Part shown: positions 13,281 through 25,849 of the stretch, one piece after another
How the letters are laid out: each line of letters starts with the position of its first letter
Numbering within the stretch: position 1 is the stretch's first letter
From: Blasia pusilla
Taxonomy: Eukaryota > Marchantiophyta > Marchantiopsida > Blasiales
DNA length: 64,000 nucleotides
Assembly: GCA_050084515.1 (NCBI GenBank)
Contig: CM114272.1
Location: forward strand, 37,262,001 to 37,326,000
Reading direction: 5' to 3'
Notes under the pieces: generated by a model
Told to the model about the DNA's origin: nothing
What the model saw: only the letters and a program-made list of their open reading frames with translations
The model's database searches: none
Program-made: the position numbers and the translations under genes

Positions 13281-16200
13281 TGGTTCGGAACTTCTATCTT
13301 CACACCTTCCAAACCTTGGGTGGAAAGCAGATCTTCTGGCCGTTTTTGAGCACAATTTCCGGAGCCAAATCACCCATCGCTGGTGCTGCTTGCCGGCGAA
13401 GGGGTTTACACCTTTTGATGTTTGCAGATATTTTGCGCTATACGAAACCATCCGTGGTCTCTGTACATTAAGTGTTGAAAGCACAGTTCTTCCGCGTAGT
13501 CTAGCTTGTTGAAAGTTTCTTCCGGTAAATACACCATCAAGCTGCTTTTGCGGGGGGCCTTGCCTTGAGGTGAGAAACTGGCAAAAATATAATTGCTGGT
13601 TTACACAGAATTGTAGTTAGCACTTTTTCCCCTCTGAACATTTGTAAATTGGAGATTTCAATCATTAGATACTTGCTTCGATACTGCTACCACATTCATT
13701 GCACTATCCTGTGTCCGAATTGGGGTAATTTCAAACATGATGTCTCCCTTGTCCAGATCTTTTTCGTGTTAACCTGATCCTTCATACGTGCACGCTCCGC
13801 TTGAGTCAATGAATGTCCATGCCGCAATCAACTCAGAGTGGTTACCAAACTCACAAATATACGCCTGTATAGTGCTGCTTGCTTCTGCTCATAGGAAATT
13901 GCTTACTTTCTCTGCCTGTTTTTGAGGTTCAGATGAAGAGTTTAGGATCGATCGCATGCATGATCCTCCGATGCACTGCATCCATCCTTGCGAACACCTG
14001 TCCACTCGACGGGGTTTAGTTGCATTTAGTCACGGTCGAAAGACCGAGACCTAATGCACTTGGTAGAGAAGACGTGCACCTGGATCGGGTGTAATTTGCC
14101 TCGGAATGTTCCCCCACGGTGGTTCCTGTCACTAGCCCACTGACGAGCCCGAGTAAATGCAATGTGCCTCTCGAGGATTGTCGGTGAGCTGTTCCGGTAC
14201 GTCCTCTTGCTACCACAGTAACAGTTGTGCTTCTCAAACAGTTCGTGGTAGTATACATCAACGTCAGCGCATCCTTTGCCCGTCCCGAAGGTAGCAGCCG
14301 CAGCAACAGCATCTGGTCGAAGTGGGGAAACCAGAGCGGCTGAGACATTCCGTGGGCACTACATCGGCAGACAATTCGCCTCTATAGGAGAGGTTCCCAT
14401 CACCAATCACTCACACCCAATCAACCGGTGTAACGATCCATCGATCTCATCCGCTGTGGGCCTACTCATCCAATCATCCCGTCCAACGCGGTCTTACTGT
14501 CGTCTCGTGCTGCCCGAGAAAATCCTGAATCTCAGAAGTCGCTCAACGGCAAAGCAGACAGACGTTCGTGTCTTGTAATACAACGACCTATAGCTTAGTT
14601 GCCATGCGAAAAAGTGGCGAAGCTTCCCACACTTCCCTCCTACCCGCGAAACATAGTGCTCCCAGGATTACAGTACCGGGGCCTCGATGTCACCTACCAG
14701 ACGAAGAAACAACGCGTGTAACCGATGACTCCGATGCGCTGCCTTTTCACCAGAGCGGCGCGTGGGTAGAGCCCGCGAGGCCTGATCTCGGGAAGCTTTT
14801 GAGCGCTCGCGTTCAGGGAGAAAGTCGATCGGGGTAAATATATCGAGGGATGGACACAGAGAAAGTTGACAAACTGTCAGAGAGATCGTTCTCTACAGAA
14901 AGAAGTGATCTAATCGTTTTGGACCACAAGGCCCACGCTTGCATCCGAACCTGTCTGACAGCTCTCCTGCGTCACGTTACAACGGTTCATCATTTGCACA
15001 TCCGCTAGCGGGGCCCTCATCGACACGGTTGAATTAGATGTATATGAGTAAGGTACCGGTGGCAGTACGCTTTCGACCACTGCTGGAAAAGTGGCACGAC
15101 GGAAGCAAAAGTCCCTTCCATCGCCTAGTGATCGTCGTCCCCGCTGCGACGGGCATTGGTCGCCACCGACAAGTCACGTGTCTGATGAGTGATGCTCGGA
15201 TTTCAACGGAACTGACTGAATCCGAAGGGGCCTTCGCTTTACCACTCTCTCTCTCTCTACGCCATTGCCTAGGTGTACCGCTTGTTCATCTTGGCGGGGG
15301 AGGTCTAGACTCTAGAGGCTATGGCTTGCCTCACTGCGTTGCTCTCGAGGGCCCACGCCTCTCGTCCTTCGCCGTTGAGGTCTACGGATCTGCTCTTCCA
15401 CTGGGTTGAATTACCGGCACCGATCTGACGGTTCCCACGCCATAGCTTCGCGGGAGATTCCTCCTCATATCTTCCGCGGGTTATGCATCATTCCCTAGCT
15501 CATATCGCGTCACTTTCTCTTCCTTCCGCTCTCTAATCGCTTTCGCATCCATCATTCATTCCATTTCAAACGCGGATCTCCTCTCGCTAGCTCGCTCGTC
15601 ACCGGGTTCGTCACATACGGTACTCCTGTACAGCGCAAGTATGTGGCGTCATAAATATGAGACTAATTCAAATCACTTGCGCCGATTTCAAATCTGTCGA
15701 TCCGATTTTCCCCTCCCGCCTCTGAAATCGGACGCGCAATCGGGAGATCAGTTATGTCCTTTTGTCCGTCGTAATCCCCTACTCCTAAAGCGTTCGCAGC
15801 ATGTACAATGTACGGGAGTTCCATGAGCCCCGCTACTATTTGCTTTCCACATCTCCTTACCGCGCGACGTCTCATGCGATCCCTCCTCCCTTTCTTCCTC
15901 GTGTTCTTCCCTCGCGTACGTACGTAACACACTGTATCGCATCCCATTCTTCACCGCGTAGTAGGTTCTGCGTGGTTTGTACTGTGTGTCTGCGAGGATG
16001 GAGAGGAGGGCGACGCAGATGGTTGGCCATTTCGGTACACCTTCCTCCCGTGGCCAGCGTATTTACTGGTTGTGTACTGTACGTATCTATGTCTGTCTGT
16101 TCTTCTCACCGCGTACGCTGATTGATTGATTGTGGTTTAAATCACTGTGCGGAGCGGATCGCGGAGAGGATTGAAGCGAGTGCGATTTCCATAACGCCAT

Positions 16201-18600
16201 GTGCTTCACTTCTCGCGGAAAGTATTTTCCGCCTGCTCCGCTTGGGATCGTCTTTGTGGAGAGACAGACTGTTCGGTTCGTCCATTGGGAATCCTTTCGC
16301 CCTCACCAACCGCAATCTTTTCTCTCGGCCTCCTTTAATTCTCGCAGAATTGTGCGGCTTTCTTGACAGCTGCATAGCTTTATTTTCCTCCCGACTCACG
16401 AACAGTTGAGAGAAAGAAGGGAAGAGGGAAGGAGCAGCGCGTCCGGCATCGCCCGAGGCGTGGTCGCATGCCGGATCCAACTGCTCGCCGCCTGGCCCGC
16501 GCGCTTGGTTAGGACACAGCAAGTCTGCACAGTAGATTCCGAAACTCCTATCCCACTCCGCAGCGATATTCAGTACGGTATTTCCGATCTCAGTACAGAT
16601 TCCTATACGATCCCGTTAGTAGAGATGATCCGCCCTACAGACAGAGCGAATGAGACTTATGGCGTGGTCCGTATAGAATCATAATATACGCTTTCCAGAA
16701 TTTCCTATACAGTCTACAAGACGTTCATCCTTCGCTCTATAGTCCCTCGGTGGAATCCACACCGCATCCAGAGGAGATCCCGGGCTCCTTACGCTAGAGT
16801 TCATTGACTTGGCATCTGTCTTGATTGGCTCGCGTCTGTCCCGATGCTTAGATGTCACGACCAGACTCACCAGAATACCGAGTCTCTGACCGCTCTGCAT
16901 GCGTCTTCATTGCTCTATGCAACTGTGATCTCCAAAGCGTGCTAGACCCTTTTACTGCCCGCGGATATGAATGTCTCGCGTTTCCTCTCCTTGTTCTGAC
17001 AGGGTCCTGATTCTTGAGCGCCTCGTCGATTCACACCGCAGCGCTCTGGAGGACGCTAGGTTCGGTTCGCTGATCGGAAGGCCAGTCTGAAGGACGTCTC
17101 TGAAGCGTTTTCTAGGTCGGAGAGAATGCGTGCCTTGTCTCTCACTCATGCTCGCAACGTCGGTCTCTCCGATGTCACACAGTGTCAGTCGAGTTCCTGA
17201 TCGTTTGGATCCAAAGTTTTCTATTATACCGCCATCTCCTCTTTCACAAAATTTCCAACCCAAACTTCTTCACGTGTGTGTCTGTCAATCCTTCCTGTTC
17301 TCCATGTTACTCCTCGTCTTATCCTTGTATGGCATCATCTCCACGAGTCCATCTCTACGCCAAGCATCGCCCGTTCGTTCATGCTTTTCCCTCCACATCA
17401 TCATTCGATTCCAGAGAAACGAAATCATGGCGTTCACACAGTGCAGTCCTGCCAGATTTCGCAGGACATGCACGGCTTCATGCCATAAAAAAATTCCATG
17501 AAGAACTTCGAGGACTTCCGAACGACGATCCTCGCGCTCACTCCCGGACCTCCATCGTACTCCCCCCATATGCGGCCCCTCATTCATTCCCTCTCGAGGT
17601 CTTGCCCCCTCTAACCTGGCACAATTCAAATTCCGCAAAAGCGTCAGACGTTGCCGCATAATCTCGTACAAAAGCTTCTCCTCCCGTACGTACTTCCCGG
17701 TAAAGTAGAAACGAGAGTATATCTTTCCCTCCTCTCCTTTCGAAACCGCGCATAGGACCGTGCGGAAATCCTCCACCTTTAATGTCGCTCGATCCTGGGG
17801 TTTGGCGTCAAATCTCGGTTTACGGTCCCATTACTCCAAAGCGTTCCGCTGCAGTTTCTGCACTAAATGCTCCGGTCCCACAAAACCGCCACCATTCCAA
17901 GTGTTGGCTTTCCCACCTAAACCGTATCGCCCTTCACCCGCGTGGAATCAAATCGACCGGACATCAACTTCTCCGACCCGGGATCCTCTCACCCATTCCT
18001 GAATGAATCCTGGCTGCATGATGTCATTCCTTCCTTCATCTGAGTGACCGACTGACCGTCTAAACCGAGGACTTGCTTGGCATTCCTCCGCACCCTATCG
18101 TACCTTGACTGCGCGACGTCGATTCTTCTGGGTTGATCTCCCTTGCCGGCGGACGATCCCTCCCGGTGCCGACGTGGACGATCGGACCAGTGCTCGGCAA
18201 GGATTTTTACGCAAACCGGTAGCTTTCCGAGAGAACTCTCAAGGTAATCGGTAATTTCTCTATTCTAGCCGGTTTTTTTAAATTTTAGCAAAGTAAACTC
18301 ACTTTTCTCGTCGGAAATTTTCCAAAACTTTCAGATTTGAACCGGAAATCGCACGTTCTCAACCGGCTGCTTTAACAAAGAATGGCGGTTCTTGCCGAGC
18401 ATTGGATCGGACCAGCATTCCCGGCCATTGCTCCATATAGACCCGTCATCTGTAGAGGATCGCGTTCCAGGATAACGATAAAATCCAACGTGTCAAAACA
18501 AAAATTCCGGATCGATCGCAACGAGGAAGATCTGTGCGGCTGGGAAGGAATGAACGGCCCAGATCATATTTTGTCAATATCCTGCGATAATGGTTAGCGA
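13281..18600. other. GC-richer intergenic stretch without recognisable gene
   Basis: After the TRM stop codon the sequence includes a probable 3' UTR (to roughly 13.7 kb). About 4.8 kb of balanced to GC-rich DNA follows, unlike the AT-rich transposon zone after 18.6 kb. Many short open frames exist on both strands (for example 14016-14348 -, 16122-16409 +, 17182-17661 +), but they overlap one another, are short and carry no known motif. I see no tRNA or rRNA. It could be regulatory sequence, a long non-coding RNA locus or an eroded gene; the sequence alone does not decide. A small inverted-repeat unit sits at 18180-18415. Confidence 0.45.
18180..18415. repeat. candidate small MITE (inverted repeats flanked by an 11-bp direct repeat)
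   Basis: An 11-bp direct repeat (GATCGGACCAG) at 18180-18190 and 18405-18415 brackets an 11-bp inverted repeat (TGCTCGGCAAG at 18191-18201, inverted at 18391-18401). The interior is about 190 bp and AT-richer. A 9-11 bp target duplication with short inverted ends would fit a Mutator-like non-autonomous element. The right inverted repeat is offset by 3 bp from the direct repeat, so chance or a more complex origin is possible. Confidence 0.4.
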
Positions 18601-19908
18601 TTGTCATAGCCGATGATTGATTTAATGGATTTGTTGTTCAACATCTACATTATCCTCCTCCTGCACTTGTCTTTAACGTGTAAATCTAATCGAGAGAATT
18701 ATATTAAGAGGTAGTTACTACGGCGCCTACACGTATTTACTGGATTTTTTTTCAAAAATTAAGCTAAGCTATCCACATGTATTTATTAATTATTTTCTCT
18801 CCCACCCCTTTCAAAGGGAAACAAGTATGTGGCCACCTCCCTGACAGCACCGGTGGCAAAGAAACGGTATCACAGCCTTGTGAAACAACTGCCGATGGCA
18901 AGACTTGTTTGGAGTACAACTCACTGAATTATGAAGAAGTGTGGTACATAGGCTGTGGTGTCGGCGTTTTAGCGGTGGAACCTATTGTGGGAGGGGTTCG
19001 AGAACTGTGAAGATATGTTGTAGATTGTTGTGGTGGCCTGTATCTCGATTTCCTCTCATTCATGGGGTTTTCTCAATATCCATAATTCTTTTCTGATGTG
19101 TAGATTTCTTGCTAAATTTGAAGCATTCAACGGAGGCCGGGGTACCGAATTAAGTATGTAACCCACTATGTGAGAAGAGAGTGATTTTTGCAATAGAACA
19201 TTCGATTGTGACCGACTTGAACACGGTTGGTGTTGAAATAGCTGCATATGGAAGAAATCAGACAAAGATAACGGTTGTTGACAACCTCAGCGTAAGATGG
19301 AGGCAACGACAACGAAAACAAAGCGATGGCAGATCTGATTGTGCAGACGTGTTGATGTTTAAATAGTTGTGATTGGAAAAATAAGAATTGGTGGAAGTAT
19401 GTAGCATAGTGGAAAAGTGCAGAAAACATAATGAGAACGAGATGGCCTATTAATACTGCTACAATGTGTGCAACACGACACTATTCACTCAACCTGTAGC
19501 ATGTATATGGAATTATAGAAGTGCTAAAGGAATGTCAACTGAGGATTTGTCACCATACACTAGAATGCAAAAAGATGTCTAACTGAAAACATGAAAATTG
19601 CAATGACAAGAAAACTCAAAGTTTGCAACATAAGGGACAATGTAAAATAATATGAAATACATAAGTACATAGTGATATTATTCGAAAACCAACAACAATG
19701 ATATTATCAATGAATACATAGTATGTAGGTAGTAAGCTTGCGCACAAAAATGCTAAAACATGTGTGTGCTATTCATATGCTCCACCTGAAGACAGCAGTG
19801 CTCAGCAAAAGTGGTTTGGGAACAAACCTTAGAAAAAGTAAACTACCACATTGCGAGAATGACCGTAATTAAAAGTACTTGCCTTCTCACGGGTTTCTGA
19901 GTCTGTTT
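18601..19908. other. AT-rich intergenic DNA
   Basis: Composition drops back to AT-rich. A 77-codon open frame at 18777-19010 (+) has no recognisable motif. Nothing else is supported. Confidence 0.45.
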
Positions 19909-22185
19909 TTATTTCTGACTGAGACAATCCAAAAATAGCTGCACATCTTTATTTAGCTGCTTCAGAGAGGATTTCAGCCGTGTAATAAGATCAATGTTGT
20001 ACTTCTCATCCTCACTCCTAGTCCTCAACATCATGTTAACAATCTCAAGCTGACTCTGTGAATCATCTCGTACAACTTCAATGTTAGACAATGTCGTTTG
20101 ATAAAGTAAACAGGCACGTTGTCCTCTTTCAGCATAACACGCGTAATATTATCTAGGTGTGTCTCTTGAGGAGCTGAGCGTCGCGTGCCTCTCCTACGCT
20201 TTGCTCGCCTGATCACTATATCATCATCGCAAGAGCTATCAGTGGATAGCTGCATGTTTGGGATCTGCTTCAAAACATAACAGAGATAAGCAAAACACAT
20301 TAGTGAATAGTAAAACAAAACATAGGGTAATATGTTTTATACAATGAACTAAGCAGGTCAGATCTGAACATTGTTGCTTAAGTACTAACAAGGCTAGTGT
20401 AGAATGTACGATACTAACAAAATTATCAAGAAGTCTGATTGTACTATGTTGGCAGATAAACAGAAAGAAAAACATAGAGTGACGGACAGAAGATGAAGAG
20501 CAAGTAACATGCAAGGACGGAAAAAATGTTACAGGTTGTATGATTTCCAATTAGCACAATACAACTAAGGAGAAATAGATACCCATAAGTTAGCAATAAT
20601 GGTGGATGTACGGTCAGTTTAACTAAGCACATAGTTACAAATAGAGTTACGCATTCCAAATAACTCTAAGGTTCTACACCATTACAAAATAAAGAGTCCA
20701 ATGGCTATCCCAGACTTGGTTTTCCATGTTTTGTGGGCTGGGAAACTCTACAAGTCTGGGTTAGGGCAGACTTGCACTGGTTATAAGAACATGGCGATGC
20801 TTTAGATGAGGGCTGTCTGAGCATAAAAATTGGAATGTGCATAAAATCCTAGCAAGTATATTAATTTTGATCAAGGTTACTTGAACATGAGTCTTAACTA
20901 ATAGAATGAGGCAGTAAATAAATGTAATGGAGCTTGTCGTTAGGCTGACTTCAACCACAATGAAGACAACTTGACATAGATATAGGTAAAGTCAGTTGAA
21001 AAGCAGAGCACGCATTCATCGCGCCCCTAAATGTTGTGAGTTTCACTTACAGATAGTACACAGATTAACGTTAACAAAGAAATATGAAGTCAACAAGGTC
21101 GAAGTAGTTGCGATGAAAGTAAGTCTACTAGAAGTCGCCTAGTTCCACCGGTAATACATGCAAATCAAATGATGAGAGCAACTTAAACATAAGTGCACAC
21201 CTAAATATCAAAATTGATGAAGATTCCCAAAAAGAGTTGTTTGTGACACTGCATGCCAAAGTGTTTGAATAAAAGGTTATATCGATGATATGGATATTGT
21301 CCCCGCATGCTATACTTGAAGCAGGTACAAAATTATTAGTTGTTGAACATGATGCGACAAAAAACACAGAGCACAAGTATGAGAACATTCAAAAATATGT
21401 AATGAACAACGGTAGAGTATGTTATCCGATTGTTGCATCAAACATACTTCCATTTATTGGGTGACTTGAGCAATGCTTCACTACGGTCCACAATTGTAGC
21501 AATGGAGGAGCTACAACCAGATTGCTTCACACCAGAGAGATTTATGCCACCAATTGATGGTTGGGATTTTTTGCTCTGTATATAAGGACTTTCATTTAGT
21601 GAAGATTTATTTGGAACAACTGAAAGATCTGAGATTGGACTGTTATCTATTGCAGACGTCATTCTCGATAGTAAGGGATTTGCCTTAGTAGAAGAAAGGT
21701 CCACTAGAATGTCAAGCGGGAGTTTCGTTATGTTGCGCAATTCTTGGAGTTAATCTGGCTATATGCCACCAGGAGAGCGTTTGTACTGAATTGCAACATG
21801 AGACCTAGTACGCTCATTTTCATCAAATGGAAACCCCCTGTGTTTCATCACCTCCTTTTGAATGCCTAACAATCATCCAATTGCAATGGTTATCATACAT
21901 CACATTGACAAAATGATTGTGGCTGATCCGTTTAGGCCAAACTGAAAGGCGCAAAACACATGAAATATGAAATAAATTACTTGTGGCAAGTGGCTGCTTT
22001 ATTATCTCGCGAAACGTGGCTGCCCATATTTTGCGCTCATCAATCATGTGGCGGCTAGTAGTGGATTGGTCTCTATTATCAGAGGTTAAGCCAAGACTAT
22101 TAGCATATTTGAGTTGTTCTTTTGTTGGGGGTATGAATTGGGGACAATTGTCTTCTAGGAGTTCGGGCATATCTTTTAGTATCAT
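19909..22185 (-). pseudogene. unrecognised coding-like segments, minus strand
   Basis: Reading from high to low coordinate on the minus strand there are several protein-like blocks. One at 21823-22185 contains PPTKEQLKYANSLGLTSDN and ERKIWAATFREI. One at 21438-21740 is Ser-rich. One near 20268-20091 has an acidic patch followed by a basic KRRRG run. One at 19909-20091 is a heptad-like stretch ending in LFLDCLSQK and a stop. An AG acceptor can be placed just before the 20268 block, and at least one frameshift separates the last two blocks (near 20090). The residue composition looks coding rather than random. I do not recognise the family. It may be a decayed host gene or the accessory gene of a transposon; the adjacent Helitron lies on the opposite strand. 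Confidence 0.35.
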
Positions 22186-23099
22186 TCTCGCGAAATCAAT
22201 ATGTATTTTTAGTATCTCTTTTCAACTATGTTAGCATTGTTCCAAAAAATTCTTCAACATTAAAGAGCAAGTAGTAATTGGTAGCAAACTTATACTTACT
22301 ATGTCTTCTGTACACGATGCGATCTAGTATATAGGACAGTCTTCATATTCATTTAAAAAAACAACAAATGTAGATCAGATTTTCATCATACTGTACTTCA
22401 GTGCTACCACATAACTAATTTTTGAAGTTTTTTCGCATTCTCTTTAGAGGTGAGAAACACTTGCGGATAATAACACCTATTCTTGCATTGCAGCCGTGTA
22501 TGCATAGTTGTTATACACCCATCTGAGAGTAACACAATGCACCGTGTCCATAAGGTGTTGTGATTTCCTCAGCTTGCCATAACTACACCTTCCGGATTTG
22601 GACATTTCCCTCATAGTTCTTAAGAGTGTTTACGATCAGATGAAATATTTGTACCATATACAATAGATAGACGCCTAAGACAAAACAGAAGTCGTTCCTT
22701 GTTATTGTTCAACCGAAAAAGACTACAACTATTTCGGCACAAATCTATCGACAAAAAAAAACTACATTAGGAAGTTGGTTATAAGGCCTGTTTGTAAGGT
22801 ATGGTTGTGTATTGACCACCTGCTATAGATGTGGCAGAACGATTGTTCAAATTTCATTAAAAAATAGAGTGTTGTGGGTATTGCGACACAATACTGCTTT
22901 ACAATAGAAGGTCAAGAATGCACCTGACAAGCAAAACTCTTTATCCCCGCAATGCGTTATGTAACGGATATATGACAACTTACATATTCGATGACGCTGG
23001 TTATTATTATGTCTGTGCTAAATGCACAATGACTAACCCAAAAATTGAGCACAATGTCTATATGACATCTTCATACCGCCGGACATCTTAGCCATAAAC
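22186..23099. other. AT-rich spacer before the Helitron
   Basis: No clear gene. The minus strand between about 22450 and 22620 has a Cys/His-containing, frame-broken protein-like stretch that may belong to the unrecognised remnant on the left. The remainder is AT-rich with no motif. Confidence 0.35.
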
Positions 23100-25800
23100 C
23101 CACTTATCGTGCAAATGTTGTCCATCGTGGATTCAAGATTGGGAATTCAAACAAAATATAATAGTTTTCACCCCGGTTTTTTCAATATCACCTCCCTTTT
23201 GGACAACCCTCTTGTAGGTTGGAACATGCAAGACCATATATCAGCAGACACCCAATTTTTAGACAACCAGGTAAGCAATATCTTTCTTATAAAATTATGG
23301 ATAAAAAAGATATATAAACATTATATGGCTCTTATTGAGCTACCTAACCCAACATGCGGCCTTGTTGTGCTTCCATCACATTCGGTCGACACGATTCTAA
23401 GGGCATCTCAAGAGAAGGGGATAGTGATACGTACATAGCATGTCTTCTAATCCATACAATGTGGAATTAAACATTCTCTAGGATGTTCAATATTGCTTTC
23501 CTGTACAAAGAAGATAGTGCAATGACATATTCAACAATTGTAGTGTATTTCTAAGAGACACTAGCCAATCTAGAGAATATTTTTGGAGTGATGTTAATGA
23601 AATCTCATCTGATTCTAAAGTAACAATAGAAACATGCCTTTTTTGTTCTTGTTTCCTTACTTGAGAGGGTTTTACTCAAGAAATATCTCCTTTTCTGACT
23701 ACATCAAGAATCGAATGAAACAGTTGTTTGGTATTTCACGTTGTATAAACTATACTCACTTATCATGAACCAATTTAGGCAATCAATTGCATTAGTGACA
23801 ACTATGCGTAACTAAAGATGTCGCTAAAAGGGAGCTAGATAAGCTAAAATGAGAACATCCCGACTTTCTTGAAGAAGACTTATATGGTCACTTATACAAG
23901 TATAATATCAGTACTCAAATTCCATGCAGCCCAGCATGACACAAGCGACACCTGAAATACCTAAAAGCCATGGTTAGGAAGTGGGGAATGCCAAATTTCT
24001 TTCTCATATTAAAATCTGATGAATTATCTGAGACTAGGTGGGTGGAGATTGAACAGATAGAATCCCTTGTTAAAATATTTAATCCCTCATTCACCTGGGG
24101 AGATGCTCTGACTAGGTGTGCAAATTTATTTCATACTCGTCTGAAACTTTTCCTCAATGAACACATTTTCGATGGCCAACGACTCTTTGAGCGGGTAATG
24201 AGCCACCTCATCCAATATGAGTTGCAAGGCCGTGGAAGCTTACATTGCCACATAATATTGTGGTTGAACAACAAAGATGTACAAAATTTTAGCTATGGAA
24301 TGTGTTGTTATATACCTCAGATTAATTCCATGCTGCCCTATATCCGAAAGGATTCTGCCGCTGCCTTATTACGAAAGTATCTTTTCACTAAGCAAATTGG
24401 TGTGTGTAAAAAATGTGTTTGGGTAGTTAATCGGACTTCATCGCATGCTCCATATTGCCGACTTGGTTTTCCAGCATCTATGAATTATGAAACTAAGCCA
24501 GGCATAGATTCTCAGACTTCAAGGTGGACCTATTATCGGTCTGGGCAAGAGCACCGTAATGTTTTTCCTTACTCCCCTGTAGTGCTTTTGTTATGGGGAG
24601 CACATATGAGCCTTCAACGTGTAACAAATGCGGAATGGTTATTCTACTAGCTACTTGCTCAAGTATGCTCTTAAATGTGAACCATTAGGTGCATTGGATA
24701 TCTATATCAAAAATGCTAAATGCTTGGGTTTGGAGGGACTAGACAAGATAAAACTATGCATAATATCAGGAGTTGTCCTTAATAGGAATGTCTCGTCTAC
24801 TGAAGCTGCATTGACAACACTTCAGATCCCAACAATCCAGAGATCAACCAGTATGAAATATACAGACTCCAATCCACCACACAAGCGCACAATCCTTTAT
24901 AGCAATTCAACAACTATTTGTATTCACCCAGTAGTTTTGTATTGCAGCCGACCGCTATCCCTATCTACCATGACATTCTTCTAGCATTGGGAAAAACATC
25001 AGCTTATGAAATATGAGACGAGACATAACAAGGGTTTTGTTGGAGCAACTTAATTGAAAACTATGTTTATAAAAGAGACTGCCTAACGATATTTAGTGAG
25101 TATCATCCGTTGCACCAATGAAATGAGTTATTTTTTTACTTCTTTATTGAGTCAGATCAGCTTCAGATCTGAGTCGGAAATCATGAGTTCTTGATCCACA
25201 AAATAGACGTATTTACATGAGTGCATCCACATGAGCTTTTTCCTAAATCAGGCGATTGATCAGATTAAGAAACATGCATATGAGAATATGTGGAATCAGG
25301 TACATTATGTCGAGATCCTATCCAAAGTGATGGTTGTACTTGACCCATACCTTTAGTTTAACATTGAGGTTCTCCCTCTCTTATCTCAGTATGTAGATTG
25401 GCAGGATGTGCATAGTCCCATTGAGTTACCTCAACATGGTGCACAACCATTTAACATTGACGTACTAAACGTTGAACAACATCAGTTTTTTCATGTGCTC
25501 AAAACCAAAATATCTGGACTACTCTTCTCACTGGTCCACCTAGATGTGGAAAAAAAATTTTATATGCTTCATGCAGAAGTATTGGGAATTCACTTGCAAA
25601 GATGCAATGATCACAACAACGATTGGCATTGCTGTGACGCGTCTACATAGCCAGACCACAAAAGTACATGTTGCCTTTGCTATACCATTGAGAGGGGCTC
25701 TGGTAGAAATGCACGTAGTTTTAGATCAGTATATCATAATTAAGAAAGCTTTCGTTGTAGTCATAGACAAGTGCTCCATGCTCATGTCTCGTCTTCCATA
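23100..25800 (+). mobile_element. Helitron (Rep/HUH plus helicase), decayed
   Basis: Blocks on the + strand follow the order of a Helitron RepHel protein. At 23109-23438 there is an N-terminal stretch. From about 23600 to 23800 is the cysteine-containing ETCLFCSC and GFTQEISPFLTT region, with stops. At 23970-24650 is the Helitron_like_N/Rep region, with KWGMPNFFLILKSDELSETR, then YELQGRGSLHCHIILWL (the H-x-H catalytic pair of HUH endonucleases), and PYSPVVLLLWGAHMSLQRVT. At 24628-24984 is KYALKCEP, in a shifted frame. At about 25450-25800 is the helicase start, with LNVEQHQFF and IAVTRLHSQTTKVHVAFAIP. Several stops and frame changes make it inactive. The helicase breaks off near 25800, where a Copia fragment begins. 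Terminal TC and CTRR ends were not identified. Confidence 0.85.
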
Positions 25801-25849
25801 GATAATTGCAATGAGGCTCTACAAGGTTGGCCCATCTATAAACCACAAC

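Noticed and set aside
17182-17661. 159-codon open frame in the GC-richer block
   Set aside because: Overlaps other frames on both strands, has no motif and a composition that reflects a pyrimidine-rich strand.
18405-18425. miR166-like string (TCGGACCAG followed by CATTCCC)
   Set aside because: Only 9 nt match the start of miR166, the middle is missing, and no star arm or stem-loop is found nearby.
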